Counted from the stretch's first letter, positions 10,252 through 21,189 are shown. The stretch: DNA of 64,000 bases from Rachicladosporium sp. CCFEE 5018 (GCA_002077045.2 KZ111148.1:1198885-1262884); one strand, 5' to 3'. The notes: generated from the sequence alone by a model not told the origin. Program-made: numbers and translations.

Positions 10252-11091
10252 ATGACCATGGCGACCACCGGCGTGCCAGCAGCCACTATGGCGCCAGGCC
10301 CAACAGCTGGCGTGGAGTCCTTCACAACCAAGAATGGGCAGTGGAAGATCACGACTCGCAAGCAACCCATACTGAAAGCCGAGCCAATCGAGGAGCTCAA
10401 CAAAGCCATTGGCATTCCGATTCCCGAGATGATCTTCGGTGACAACTATGTGGCAATCGAACATATACAAACAGGCTGGAAGCTCGACTTCAATGCAAAA
10501 GATGCGCTCGATCGCGTCAGTAAAACCGAGGAAGGCATGCTTCAAGTCGCAGTTGCCGATGCCTGGAAGAAAGACCGCGAGCACAACGAGGACATCAAGC
10601 AAGTCGTCAAGCCGTTCGATTGGAGCTACAGCACAGACTACAAGGGTACTACGCAACCTGGGCAAAGTACAAGTGACTGGCAAGCAACGACCCCAGCCAA
10701 GCACCCAATTCGAGCAGATCTGCTTAGTCGTCCGGATCCAATTCTCTTCTTCGGTGAGGTCGATCTCTACGAAGATGAACTAGCCGACAATGGTATCGGC
10801 CTGCTGAGCATCAAGATCCGCGTGATGCCAGATCGGCTACTGTTGTTGAGTCGCTTCTTCCTCCGCCTGGACGATGTCATCGTTCGGATCCGGGACACGA
10901 GGGTCTACATCGAGCACTCGAGCAGTACTGTGATACGGCAGTATACTGCCAAGGAGGCAAAGTATGATGAAGTGTCGGAGAAGTTGCGTGGCATGCGTGA
11001 GAATGTTGCGGAGGCGCTACGAGAGCCGAACAGGATTGCTCAATTGCTCAACACAGTCGAGGATCGTACGGAGGTGTTTGAAGTGCACTGA
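10252..11091 (+). CDS. TIP41: TIP41-like family protein (PP2A/TOR pathway regulator)
   Basis: Homologue of yeast Tip41, which binds Tap42 and controls PP2A-like phosphatases in TOR signalling. About 279 residues. The ATG at 10252 (MTMATTG) is the first in the open frame; the next Met, two codons on, sits in a better context (ACCATGG) and may be the true start. Family blocks: WKITTRKQPI, LGIP-like IGIPIPEMIFGDNYV, LDFNAKDALDRV, PFDWSYSTDYKGT, PILFFGEVDLYEDELADNG and VMPDRLLLLSRFFLRLDDV. The C-terminal helix is charged. No intron is required. Confidence 0.93.
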   Translation: MTMATTGVPAATMAPGPTAGVESFTTKNGQWKITTRKQPILKAEPIEELNKAIGIPIPEMIFGDNYVAIEHIQTGWKLDFNAKDALDRVSKTEEGMLQVAVADAWKKDREHNEDIKQVVKPFDWSYSTDYKGTTQPGQSTSDWQATTPAKHPIRADLLSRPDPILFFGEVDLYEDELADNGIGLLSIKIRVMPDRLLLLSRFFLRLDDVIVRIRDTRVYIEHSSSTVIRQYTAKEAKYDEVSEKLRGMRENVAEALREPNRIAQLLNTVEDRTEVFEVH

Positions 11092-11944
11092 AGACGGTCC
11101 ATCTCGACAGTTCGAGGATGCTAGGTTCCTACTCGCTGTCACACCCCGCTCCTCCTCGTACCCAACCAAGACTACAGGCAACCCTGGACGCTGAGCTGCC
11201 GAGACGTAGCCTGCAATTCGGAGTGGAGACGCTATATGGTCCACCTCGCTCAAATTGGGCATTCATCGAAGGGAACATGCGGCACTGCTGGATTATTCCC
11301 CAGTCACAGTCGGGACGAGACAAAGCGATGTGCCCATTATCGGCGTTCGTCCTGCATTCTCAGGGATGTCCATGAGCGCCGCTGATCGACGCGCTACAGT
11401 ACATGAGCATTGGAAAGCGAAATCGCAATGCAGGTGCAATTCCATTCTTCAAAAGTGAGACATTCGAGTCTGTAATGACTACGGTGACACATCGAAATCG
11501 CGCGCACACATTAGCATGTCCAGGGTATGCGACTCCAGCATTAGATGCCATCACTTTCCCCTCTGTCAATATTGCCGACGGACCTGTCACTGTCTAGACC
11601 GTCACTGTCACATACAGTTTGCTGGGGTCTGAAACAGCCTCCGCTGGGGGAGCTTCGCCGCACATCCTGGCAGCATCCCGGTAGCACAAGCCACTGCACA
11701 GACACGCAAGTCTTGTAATTCATTATTGGGTAAAAGGCAGTGGTCGCTCTATCGCGACCATGCAATGCTTTTCTGTATCTATACAGTACAGGCCGTTATA
11801 CATAACAAGACAGCACATCGGCGACCGCCTGATGCGTTGTACGCAATCTGGCTGTCCAGAAGAATGCGCGTCAAGGAGACCCGAAGAATCCAGCTTGCTG
11901 CAGGAGATGTCAGTAATCAATCACAAATCAATCCTGGCGCAGTA
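11092..11944. other. Convergent intergenic region downstream of TIP41
   Basis: 853 bases between two converging genes. ORFs of 64-88 codons occur in several frames but none shows a domain. Nothing else recognised. Confidence 0.5.
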
Positions 11945-12532
11945 TCAACATACCAAGCACCCTTCGCAAGCATCGCCATGTGTCCCACCCATCACGTATC
12001 CGTTACAATTCCGCGCAGCAAAGTAGTAGCACCGATGGCAGTTCAACTCCGGACGCTTCGAAGCATGCTCTTGAGGTAGGGGCGGCACGGGTGGCAGCGC
12101 TTTGTTTGGAGGACCGCTCCCTCGTCGGTCCTGTATTGCGCTCGAGCTTGCGGGTGATGTGCTCCGACTGCTCGACCTGTCTCGCGACGATGGGTAGGTA
12201 CTCCGATGGCTTGCGAATGCTGTGCGTAGTCGAAGGCGTGGCCGAAGTGATCGCGATATCGATCTTATCGAGCGCGAATCGTCGCAATCGTTGTCATGCT
12301 CCTCTGTGGCAGGTGATAAAGCTCGTTGTGCCACCGGACGCCATCTCGATTCGCTGCTACCGCTGTCTGAGGCTGGCTGCGAGTTCAGTATCGTCAGGCT
12401 GTCCATTGATCGATGTGATCGCGTCAAAGATGGCAACCTCGAGTGTTGCTGCGTCTGTACTGAGTCCGAGCTGGAGAATAGCCCATTGAGATACGCCGGC
12501 CGACTCGGCCTGGGCCGGGAGAAGGACTGCAT
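11945..12532 (-). CDS. Fungal protein with disordered body and Cys-rich C-terminal tail
   Basis: Function unknown. 195 residues from the ATG at 12532; the open frame extends 17 more codons upstream. Most of the protein is low-complexity Ser/Arg/Pro (RSIRSISRSLRPRLRLR; PPNKALPPVPPLPQE). Only the last ~35 residues look folded: LNCHRCYYFAARNCNGYVMGGTHGDACEGC, with Cys at regular spacing (CxxC...C...CxxC), a likely metal-binding or disulfide knot. Similar tails (CYYFAA.xCNGW) occur, as I recall, in uncharacterised proteins of other filamentous ascomycetes, which supports a real gene. No signal peptide or membrane segment. The first Met could lie further upstream if there is a 5' intron. Confidence 0.65.
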   Translation of the reverse strand: MQSFSRPRPSRPAYLNGLFSSSDSVQTQQHSRLPSLTRSHRSMDSLTILNSQPASDSGSSESRWRPVAQRALSPATEEHDNDCDDSRSIRSISRSLRPRLRLRTAFASHRSTYPSSRDRSSSRSTSPASSSAIQDRRGSGPPNKALPPVPPLPQEHASKRPELNCHRCYYFAARNCNGYVMGGTHGDACEGCLVC

Positions 12533-15096
12533 TATGGTCGGTCTCCAGATGCTTGAAAGCTCGCGAATCGCTAGCAGGGTCAAATCTTGATGAGCCCAGC
12601 CGCAGGATCAGCAATGGCGGAGAGGCCAAAAGTGATGTCCAGATAGAGACTGTTGTAATAATGCAAGTCATGCCCCGAGCAGCCGATGCTCCTCTAGTAG
12701 TATGGAGGAGGGCCGTACAAGGATAGAACCCTCATCACAGCACTTGCTCGGTGGATGTTCGCGCTTATGCCGACTATAACACAGTAGCGTGTTTCCCGGC
12801 CTTCCATGCACTGCACATCGTTACCGCGGCAGTTCGTGATCGCAGCGAGGACGTGGGCGAGGAGTGGGGCAGTGAAGGCAAGTCACCATGGTAATAATAG
12901 CGACATATAACGGCCCTGATACCTTGGAACCTGCGTAGCTGTGAGACAATATTCCAAGAAAGCAGGGGTAAGTTTTCCGGCTCATGGGTAGATCCAACGT
13001 CGCCCGTTGTGGGTAATCTCGAGTGGAACTGACGTCCATCGCGCAGCGTGACTTTGGCTTTGCACTGTCCCGCCATGTTGGGGAACTGTATGCACGCGCG
13101 TACCGGGGCGGCGTGCATGCTTGGTGATACTAGAAGCTAGCCGCCACGATCACGCCAATGCGTTTCGAAAAGGTGGATGTCAATCACGGCGAATTCGATG
13201 TTGCACAAGATGTGCATCCACTGCTATTGCTCCTGCGATGGAGAGTACCGGAGTTGAGCCCGAGTGCATCCCTCCTCCTCAGAAGCATCATGTCTCGCGA
13301 AGTGGAGATACGAGCAAGGGACGTCCACACAGTGGAAACTCGTGGACATAGCTTCGCTGGCCGTGGACACGGTCCTTGCCTTCCTCGGCTCGTGCCAGGC
13401 ATATCCGTACGGTCATGAGGTGGAGACTTCGCTGTCTTGTCGGAGCGATGTGCCAGCAACGAAAGGCAGATGTAGCCTACGAGAGTCGTCAGGTGATCCG
13501 ATGAAGCCGCAATGCCAACAGCGTGACTTGAGGAGTACTGCAGGCGATGTCGATATTGGCATGGTGGGATCAGTATGCGTGAGTGGCTGTTTCGCGAGTC
13601 GCATTAGGGTTGGCTTGACGTGGGATTGGGCGTTCATCCGGTCGATCATCGTACAGTGTCTGGCAGACTTGCCCAAAGCAGTCGAATAGTGGAGGTGTGC
13701 GGCCCTTTTGGGCGTGGAGAGCGTTGAGATGAAACATCAAAGATCGACAGGAGGTGCGGTGCCGCGGCACCCGACAGCTTGGGTGCTTGACTCGACTTGC
13801 CTTCGTATGTAGTCAAGCCTGCAGGCGGCGTAAGCACGCAAGGCGAAGGTGTACTGTAAATCTACACAACGACAGGACAAGAGCCTTAAATGTCCATAAG
13901 TTGCAAAGGGCCCGAAGGTCCTCTGATGCCCGACGCACCCATCTGAGGTCGGAACGTTCGTTTGCGATCTGGACCCATGATGAATAGCTCGTACAGTGTT
14001 GCTGATAACCGGACCACAGCGTAAGTACTCCTAAGACCTGCCATCAGTAGGGCGGTCTGCCTTCGTAGCCACACTCCCTTCGTCAGGATGGCGTATGTGG
14101 GACCTTCGCCCTGTCTGGATTTCCACTCTGGTCTGTCCGTCCACAGCGGATCTCATGCTCCGTCATTCGTTCATTGTCAGGGATAAGCGGCCATACAGGA
14201 CAGTGATGTTGTCGAGTATCCCTTGCGATCACGCGAACAGCAAAGCCCGTCTCGTTGAAGGGAGGAGAGCTTCATTAATGCTCACGCCACAGCTATCTGT
14301 GGGAAGCAGTGGCATGACAACACCTCCGTGGCGTCGATAGGCAGAGTAATATCACACCTTATGGCCGACTGGGCTCAAGTCAACGGCGTCACCTGTAGCA
14401 ATGATTGGCAAACCACTACCGCTGGGCTGGTAAAAATTCAAGGAAGACCATTCTGAGCCTCGTCCGCGCGAAGTCACGGTTAAGGCATAGCTGACACGTC
14501 TCCCGGACCTTGGATTCTGACAGCTGCTCACCTAAGAAAGGCAATGGCGCACGTGAGGCTGGCCCCAACGTATTCAGAGCATGGTTGTCAGGTTGGCCTG
14601 GCCTGGTTCGCGTATGTGCTGTGTGTTGCGTTCTTGGCGCGCATGTGGCTGTTGTCTGGTGGTGTGATTTGAACGGTGCTTCTACTGTAAAGCTCGCACC
14701 ACGACTTCAGCTATCTAATAACACGCTCACACACGTTCCTAGGAGCTAGCAGCAGTCGCTTCTGACCGCCAGAAGCAGTTGGCTGAGTAGTAGAGGGTCA
14801 AGGTAATGGTATCTCCGCATGGCGTGATGATGCACTGCGGTCTACAGTACGCGAGCGCTAGACTCCATGGACTACGATCGAAACGGACCGCAAACACCAA
14901 TCACTTGCAGTATAGCGATCATTGCGAAGGGCCAGGCTGATCTACGCAGCGCCTGCCCAGCGACGCTAAATGCTGTGGTCAAGATCAGCTGATTCGAGAC
15001 CGGTGTGTGCAATCTATAAGCAGCACGTCGGGTACCTGGTCCCCACGAGCCATCGACAAACTCCATCGCAGTTTAATAGACTGTTTGTTAGTCACC
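12533..15096. other. Gene-poor stretch
   Basis: 2.56 kb without a recognisable intact gene. ORFs on both strands are short and overlapping. The only suggestive segment is the possible MmgE/PrpD remnant at 12774-13118. A TATAAG near 15015, about 80 bases before the downstream ATG, may serve the reductase gene. Base composition looks like the surroundings, with no AT-rich RIP-like block and no terminal repeats that I could find. Confidence 0.5.
12774..13118 (-). pseudogene. Possible MmgE/PrpD-family C-terminal remnant
   Basis: A 114-codon ORF whose middle part reads FPNMAGQCKAKVTLRDGR followed by QFHSRLPTTGDVGSTHEPEN and SWNIVSQLRRFQ. This resembles the end of MmgE/PrpD proteins (2-methylcitrate dehydratase / cis-aconitate decarboxylase family), where a beta strand with a DGR turn is followed by a GDPENPLSW-like stretch and a helix. 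No catalytic N-terminal portion can be read upstream (13119-13700, minus strand) in any frame, so if the match is real this is a truncated relic. A chance ORF is the alternative. Confidence 0.28.
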
Positions 15097-16170
15097 ATGT
15101 CGAGCGACCGCATCCTCCTCACTGGCGCGTCTGGAAATATCGGGTTCAGGACCTTACGCTTCGCGCTCGAGCATGGCTACAGTGTCCGAGCAGTCGTCCG
15201 CAGTCAGCAGAAAGCCGACGCCGTACGGGACAATCGAGCTCTGATCGAGTTGAAGACCAACAGCCAGCTAAGCTTCGTGGAGGTCCCAGACTTTACGGTA
15301 GCGAATGCCTTCGACAAAGCTGTGACAGACGATGTCAAGTACGTCATCCACTGCGCTTCGCCCATGTCATTCTCTGCGCCGACTACCGACCACGCCTACG
15401 AAGAGTATGTTAAGCCTGCCGTAGACTCCACCCTCGAAGTCCTTCGCTCAGCGGCCAAAAGCCCATCTGTCAGGCGCGTAGTCATCACATCCTCCTGCAT
15501 CGGTGTTATAGACCTTGCGGCCGCTTTCAGCGATACTGGCAAAGTATTCACTGGGGACACTCGGCAACCAAACATGGACGGTCCCTTCGAATCAGGAACG
15601 CCGAGCTTCGTCGCTTACGCAGCTGGGAAGGTCAATGCCTTGAATGCTGCCGAGGAATGGATGGCGAAACACCAACCGCACTTCGACATCATTCATCTAA
15701 TGCCAACCTACGTCCTCGGCCGCAACGACATGTGCGATAGCGTTGCGGGCATGCAGCTAGACTCGAACAGCATCCCTCTGAACTTCCTGCTCGGCACAGA
15801 GCCCAGTCCGCAGCCCATGGCGATGGTCGTCAATCATATCGACGACTGCGCTCGGATCCACGTCGAAGCCCTCGCTCCGCGGGTTCAAGGCAATCAGAGC
15901 TTTATGATCTGCTATGACTGCAACACCAAGCCGCAGTGGAATGATGCGAAGCAGTTAGTGGAGAAGCACTTCCCGGAAGCTGTGAAAGCTGGTCTTCTTC
16001 CTTGCAAGGGAGACGTGGTGAGTGTGCCATCGATTCTTGACAGCAGGAAGACCATAGAGACGTTTGGCGACTTCAAGTATACGTATGAGGATGCTGTAGT
16101 CAGTCTTGCGGACCAGTATCTTGAATTGCGCGAGAAGGAAAGCGGTCATGTCAACGGTCTGAAGGGTTGA
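15097..16170 (+). CDS. NAD(P)-dependent epimerase/aldehyde reductase-like oxidoreductase
   Basis: Extended short-chain dehydrogenase related to dihydroflavonol-4-reductase and yeast Gre2-type methylglyoxal/ketone reductases. 357 residues from the ATG at 15097 (CACCATGT context); the frame is open 30 codons further up, but the conserved protein starts at MSSDRILLTGASGNIGF. The Rossmann motif GASGNIG is at residues ~9-15; YVIHCASPMSF and RRVVITSSCIGVID are the usual nucleotide-binding strands; the catalytic pair appears as Y-AAG-K in FVAYAAGKVNALNAAEEW. The substrate is unknown. It stands alone between the gene-poor stretch and Fox2, whose 3' end is 123 bases away in the opposite orientation. 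Confidence 0.85.
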   Translation: MSSDRILLTGASGNIGFRTLRFALEHGYSVRAVVRSQQKADAVRDNRALIELKTNSQLSFVEVPDFTVANAFDKAVTDDVKYVIHCASPMSFSAPTTDHAYEEYVKPAVDSTLEVLRSAAKSPSVRRVVITSSCIGVIDLAAAFSDTGKVFTGDTRQPNMDGPFESGTPSFVAYAAGKVNALNAAEEWMAKHQPHFDIIHLMPTYVLGRNDMCDSVAGMQLDSNSIPLNFLLGTEPSPQPMAMVVNHIDDCARIHVEALAPRVQGNQSFMICYDCNTKPQWNDAKQLVEKHFPEAVKAGLLPCKGDVVSVPSILDSRKTIETFGDFKYTYEDAVVSLADQYLELREKESGHVNGLKG

Positions 16171-16293
16171 GGAAATCGCAGGTACTGCCTCGAGCTCTCT
16201 CAGACACAATGTGCTTCATTTTGTCTTGTACCGATGTCAACGGATTACAGATTTTTACATACACCCACCTGCCAGCCCAAGCCTATCATGTAT

Positions 16294-19184
16294 TTACAAC
16301 TTTGGCTTTGCGCCCTCAGCCAACTCCGCACCAGCACCAGCGATGCAAAGCTTGCCAGTCTCCTTGACCTTCGTCTGGAAGATCACCACGTTGCCCTCCT
16401 TCCACATTTCAGTAATAAGAGTCTGACCTGGCAACACCACACCCGCAAATCTGACCTTTATGTTCTTGAAGGCACCATAAGTCTTTACCACAGCCTTGCT
16501 AGCAATGCCGAAGAACGCCAAGCCGTGCAAGATCGGTGTCGGGAAGCCACCGACCTTGGAGAAACTAGGGTCGATGTGAAGTGGATTGCGGTCGCCTGAC
16601 AGACGGTACAGAGCTGCTTGCTCCTCTGTCGTCTTCTCCTCGACTACGCTATCAGGTGCACGAGAAGGTGTCTTGTACACACGCGTGGCAGCGCCACGAT
16701 CAGTGCCTTTGCTTGGTCCGCCGAACCCGCCTGAGCCACGGATGAAGACTGTGCTCTCGTTGTAGAAGAGATCTTTGCCTGTGCGCTTGTCTTTCGTGAC
16801 GGAGCCGCTGACGACGAGTCCGGCATTGCCCTTGTCGACGACCTCGACGAGATGCGGATAGGATACGAGGGTGCCTTCTGTGGGGATCGGGCCGCGGATT
16901 TCGAGATACTGCTCGCCATGTAGCAGCATTTTCATGTCGAAGTTCGGGACTACTTCACCCATACTGTATGGTGCGATAGCGTTGAAGGTAGGGATCACGC
17001 CAAAGCCAGGAAGGAGTTGGAAGTTGTCGTCGTTCTCGTAGACGAGAGAAAGGTCTGTTCGCTTGGCGCCGACACCAAGGTCTGTTATTGAGGTCAGTAG
17101 GTCGTACTCGAAGCCCACGATATGAGAAGGTAACTCACTGTACAAGATCACATCACGCTCGTCATACGTGAAATCAGTGCCCTCAGCCTTTGCCTTCTTC
17201 GCAGCCTCAATAGCAGCAAGCACATCCTCGTTCTTGCTCTTGCCACCACTGGCCTTGCCTCCCTTGCCCGAGACATTGTCCATATTGGCCATGATCTTAG
17301 CCGTACCTGCAGATGGATCGTCGGGGTGATCTGCGCGCCCGTCATCGAAGTTGAGCACTGTTGCCCACTTCTCGAGCACTGCCTCGGGAGTGAGTGTGAC
17401 ATCGACAGGGAATGCGGCGCCTCCAGTGCGTTGCCATCTTGTCTCTGCGACCCAGCCAGAGCCGACCTCGAAGAGACGACCAGTGTTGGGTTCCGGGACC
17501 TTATCAGAGCAGAGCAAGAGAACAGCAGGCGCTATGTAGTCAGGCTTGAAGGCTTGCACCATTTCCTCAGGCATGATTGAGCGCGTCATGGCTGTGCCAG
17601 CATTCGGTGCAATGGTGTTGACCAGGATGTTGTACTTCTGACCCTCGCGAGCGAGTGCACGCGAGAAGCCGAGGATACCACACTTGGCGGCTGCGTAGTT
17701 TGCCTGCCCGAAGTTGCCGTAGATGCCGGAAGTGGAGGTAGTGTTGATGATGCGACCGTACTTCTGCTTGAGCAAGTATGGCCAAGCGGCCTTGGTGACC
17801 TTGTACGTGCCGCGGAGATGGACGTCCAGCACTTGCTGGAACTGCTTGTCTTCCATGTTGGTAAATGCCTTGTCGCGCAGGATACCGGCGTTGTTGATGA
17901 TGATGTCGATACGACCGAACGCATCGATAGCACCCTTGACCACAGCATCTCCGTCCTCAGCGCTCGCCTTGACGCCGACTGCCTCACCACCGAGTTTCTT
18001 GATCTCCTGGACTACACCCTCGGGGTCCATGAGATCATTCACCACGATCTTGGCACCGTACTTAGCGAATTGCAAGGCATACAACCGCCCGATACCGGCT
18101 CCAGCACCGGTGATAAGCGCGACCTTGCCATCGTACCTGATGGGCTCGGCAGGATCGTTCGGCGGCAGCTTGTGTGCATCCTCAAGTAGCTCCATGAAGT
18201 TGGCTGGGCCTGTAGGGTAGCTCGGCTCGGAGAAGTCCGCAACACCGTCCCACTTCTTGAGAAGCGCAGCCGGGGTGAAGCTGTCGTCAGCTCGGAGCAA
18301 TGTACCCTTCGCTCGTTGCCATCGAAGCTTAGCAATGTGGCCACCTCCAACCTCGAAGATCGAGCCAGTCTCCTCGCTTGACTTGTGAACAAGCACTGCG
18401 ACCAAGGGAACGACCCACTCAGGCTTCAACTTGTCCAGGACCTCAGGAGGCATCACAGTTGCGGTCATACGAGAGGCAGCGATCGGCGCAATGACGTTGG
18501 CGTGGATGTTGTACTTAGCACCCTCCTTTGCGAGAGTCTCGGTGAATCCGACTTGAGCAAGCTTGGCGGCTGTATGTTGTTAGTACGACAGTCAAGTGTG
18601 ACGCGCTTCCGGGTACTGCACACACCAGAGTAGTTCGTCTGCCCAAAGCTTCCGAATAGCCCCGCAGCAGACGCAGTGTTGATCACACGCCCATACTTCT
18701 GCTTCCTGAAATGCGGCCACGCAGCTCTAGCACACTTGTATGCTCCAACAACATGCACCTTCATGATCAGATCCCAGTCCTGGTCCTTCATCTTCTTGAA
18801 GCTGATATCGCGCAAGATGCCGGCATTGTTAATGAGCACGTCCACCCGGCCATAAGCCTTGATGGCCGTCTCAATAATCTTGTCCCCATTCTCGACCGAG
18901 TCGTAGTTGGCAGTGGCCTTGCCGCCTGCGGAGGTGATCTCGTTGACGACTGCGTCGGCGGCCTGAATTGCGGAGTATCAGCGCTTGAACGCGAGATTCA
19001 CATATTGCAGCAATTATCCTACCTTCGATCCACCACCCTCGCCCTTGAACGAGCCACCTAGGTCGTTGACGACTACGTTCGCTCCTCTCGAGGCGAAGAA
19101 CAATGCGTATGCTCGTCCAAGTCCTCCTCCAGCACCCGTCACCACCACCGTCTGGCCATCGTATCTTAGTTGCTCTCCTGCCAT
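16294..19184 (-). CDS. FOX2: Peroxisomal multifunctional beta-oxidation protein Fox2 (hydratase-dehydrogenase)
   Basis: Second and third steps of peroxisomal fatty-acid beta-oxidation: 2-enoyl-CoA hydratase 2 and (3R)-hydroxyacyl-CoA dehydrogenase. Four exons: 19184-19023, 18962-18626, 18569-17139 and 17081-16294, giving 905 residues, the usual size. Domains: first SDR (TGAGGGLGR, NNAG, Y-SAA-K, whose Tyr codon lies at the exon 2/3 junction region), second SDR (TGAGAGIGR, NNAG, YAAAK), then the MaoC-type hydratase 2 half with LYRLSGDRNPLHIDPSFSKV. The last intron (17138-17082, 57 bases) is open in frame; removing it restores YNLGVGAKRTDL. The C-terminus is PKL, a variant PTS1 for peroxisome import. 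Exon edges were read by eye but all frames join cleanly. Confidence 0.95.
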
Positions 19185-19522
19185 GATTGCGAGTATGAAG
19201 GAATTAGATACGCAAGTCTATACAGCAGAGCTATAAGACTTCAGTACAGTGCACGTCGCGAGACTGACGAGACGTGAGATCATGAGCTTTACTTGATGCT
19301 GTGACAGTTGCCGAGGTGTTTCGGCAACTGTGACGGCAATGATCACATGCTGCGAGCACAGGCCACGGCACATGTCTTACGCATAGTACGTGAGGAAGTG
19401 AAGTAGGGAGGTAGGCACAAGTGTGGGAAGACATGGCTGGCTCAAGTCACCATGATCTCCCTGGCTGCACCCGTCGCAGCGAATTTATGTCCCGAGGACG
19501 GCACACCTCGTGACGACAACGC
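19185..19522. promoter_or_regulatory. Upstream region of FOX2
   Basis: 338 bases between the FOX2 start and the end of the next minus-strand gene. It should hold the FOX2 promoter and the 3' UTR of the kinase gene. No named site could be supported. Confidence 0.4.
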
Positions 19523-20708
19523 TCACAGCTCATGCACCTCCACCACCTTCCTCTGCTTGTCCACAACAAGCCTGAGCTGCCGCCCCTTGTCCGAGTAGAT
19601 GCCGTTTCTTAACACATCAGTGTATAGCTCGTACGCGGGATAGTCTGGACATCGGTCAGCTTCTCTTGACACCACTACCATGTAGCTGTACATACAGCCG
19701 TTGACAAAGTCAACAACTTGCTGGTCGCTCATGCCGGTGCCTTTGGCCTTTCGCAACGCAGTCTCCTGTTGTCGCCTCCATTCGTAGACTGACAGTGGAT
19801 CCCGTGCATCACTGCAAGCTGTCAGTATTTACTGTTGTGAGGAAAACCTTAGTCGTACTCACATATGTATGAACGCGTTCAACTGACTACATTGCAACGT
19901 CAGCAGCGACTTTGCGCGAGATCAGGAGACTTACTCACTCGGTCAAGACATCGTAATCTCGTAGCTTTTCGTTGACGAAACGCACGCACTCCAGCTGCAG
20001 CTTCCCGAGTCGTCCCGTGTACGTCTCGCCCTGCTCTCGTGCGCCGCGCACTGCGGCGTCCCATTTCCTTTCCAAGTCAGGCTCATTCAGAGTCCGGAAG
20101 CCAACGCACCAGCCTTCGAAGATCACTACTTCGACCGGGGCCTCACTAGCTCGGTTGACAGTTTCCCAAATGTCCTGCGGCAGCCGATCACCGGCTCCGG
20201 CGAACGCAGACTTGTCGTAGGCGGGGATCTTGATGTCGCTTTCTTGAGCAGCAATAGCAGAGAACACGGTCCGGCCAAGCTCAACATCATGCGTGGAAGG
20301 CTGACCACGATGCTGTACCAGTGGGTTCAAAGGCTGAGAGGCCGCCAATGCAACTTGATCCGAGTGCGGCAGATATAGATCATCAATTGAGAAGACAAGT
20401 GTACGAAGATTGTAGGGTGGTGAGGAGAGAGTGTCGTGGAGGGATGTGACCTACCTTAGTGTCTCAGCGGACTTCGCCAGCTGGACTCGTTCTATAAGGT
20501 AAACGCGAAAAATGGGAGTCGCTGTTGAGACTGCGCGCAGGGAAGCTTAGCCTACCAGTGTTGTCTTGCCGGCTCCCTGAACGCCATTAAGCCCTACAAA
20601 GAATGGCGGTGCTTTCCCACCATTGCTGTAGCGAGCTTGATGGACATTAATCTGCCTCGTGATGAATGGGATGCAATGCTCAGACTTGTCGTCGATGATC
20701 TCGGACAT
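19523..20708 (-). CDS. TDA10: Tda10/glycerate-kinase-like P-loop ATP-dependent kinase
   Basis: Homologue of yeast Tda10 (YGR205W), a P-loop kinase related to D-glycerate 3-kinase and uridine kinase; its substrate is not settled. Proposed exons: 20708-20556, 20450-19939, 19886-19863 and 19811-19523, giving 325 residues. Motifs: Walker A GLNGVQGAGKTTL, then VTSLHDTLSSPPYNL, the DD motif VFSIDDLYLPHSDQ, LVQHRGQPSTHD, IPAYDKSAFAGAGDR, EVVIFEGWCVGF and VYEWRRQQE near the end. Exon 3 is only 24 bases and joins LTD to QLNAFIHI. The intron 1 acceptor (...GGTAG|GTCACATCC) was chosen because it restores the family sequence; nearer AG sites would break the frame or the motif. Confidence 0.88.
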
Positions 20709-20937
20709 GATGGCGGCGCTGCTGAGGCTTAGGCTTGGCTTCACTGCACTCTATTCGGAGTCACAGGTCATTTCCGATTGTGTTGATCAAGAAGGGATAA
20801 GATCGATCTCCAGGAGAGCATAGACGACCGGCTTTCATGAACTGGCAGACTCTCAGAGAGGCTGATCGAGCATCTGTGTTGAGGAAGGCAAGCATACACG
20901 GAGTTTCTGTGGTGAACCCCATACTAACGGTGTATTG

Positions 20938-21132
20938 ATGTTCCGCTCCCCTCTCCCCACACCGACATCGGATGACGCCTTCGGGTCCTTGCATAATGCA
21001 CGTGCATCCGTGTCAATTCTGGATGTCGGCGGTGAATTGAGTCAAAATGCTGACAAGATCATCTTCGACTCACCACCGCCTTCACCATCATCTGGAAGTC
21101 GTTCAACAGCCTTCCACCCACCATTCCACTAA
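20938..21132 (+). other. Upstream ORF before cystathionine beta-lyase
   Basis: ATG-started ORF of 64 codons ending 57 bases before the STR3 start. The peptide is Pro/Ser-rich (RSPLPTPTSDD; FDSPPPSPSSGS) with no domain. If the STR3 transcript begins upstream of 20938 this would be a translated uORF that could lower or regulate STR3 expression; if transcription begins later it is meaningless. It could also be a short separate gene or a 5' exon, but no splice donor that joins it in frame to STR3 was evident. Confidence 0.35.
20997..21006. promoter_or_regulatory. E-box palindrome TGCACGTGCA upstream of STR3
   Basis: A perfect 10-base palindrome with a CACGTG core, about 185 bases before the STR3 ATG. 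CACGTG is the binding core of bHLH factors; in yeast Cbf1 binds it at sulfur-amino-acid (MET) genes. Its use here is inference; it also lies inside the upstream ORF. Confidence 0.4.
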
Positions 21133-21189
21133 CCTAGTATCGCGACTCTGAGGTCTCTGGCCCTCACTAAAAAACCACCTTTCCACATC

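Larger units (their letters stand above)
20709..21189. promoter_or_regulatory. Divergent promoter region, TDA10 / STR3
   Basis: 481 bases between opposite start codons. On the STR3 side it holds a 64-codon upstream ORF and a CACGTG palindrome, listed separately. Confidence 0.5.

Noticed and set aside
12533..15096. Degraded transposon in the gene-poor stretch
   Set aside because: No terminal repeats, target duplications, integrase/transposase motifs or AT-rich RIP signature could be seen.
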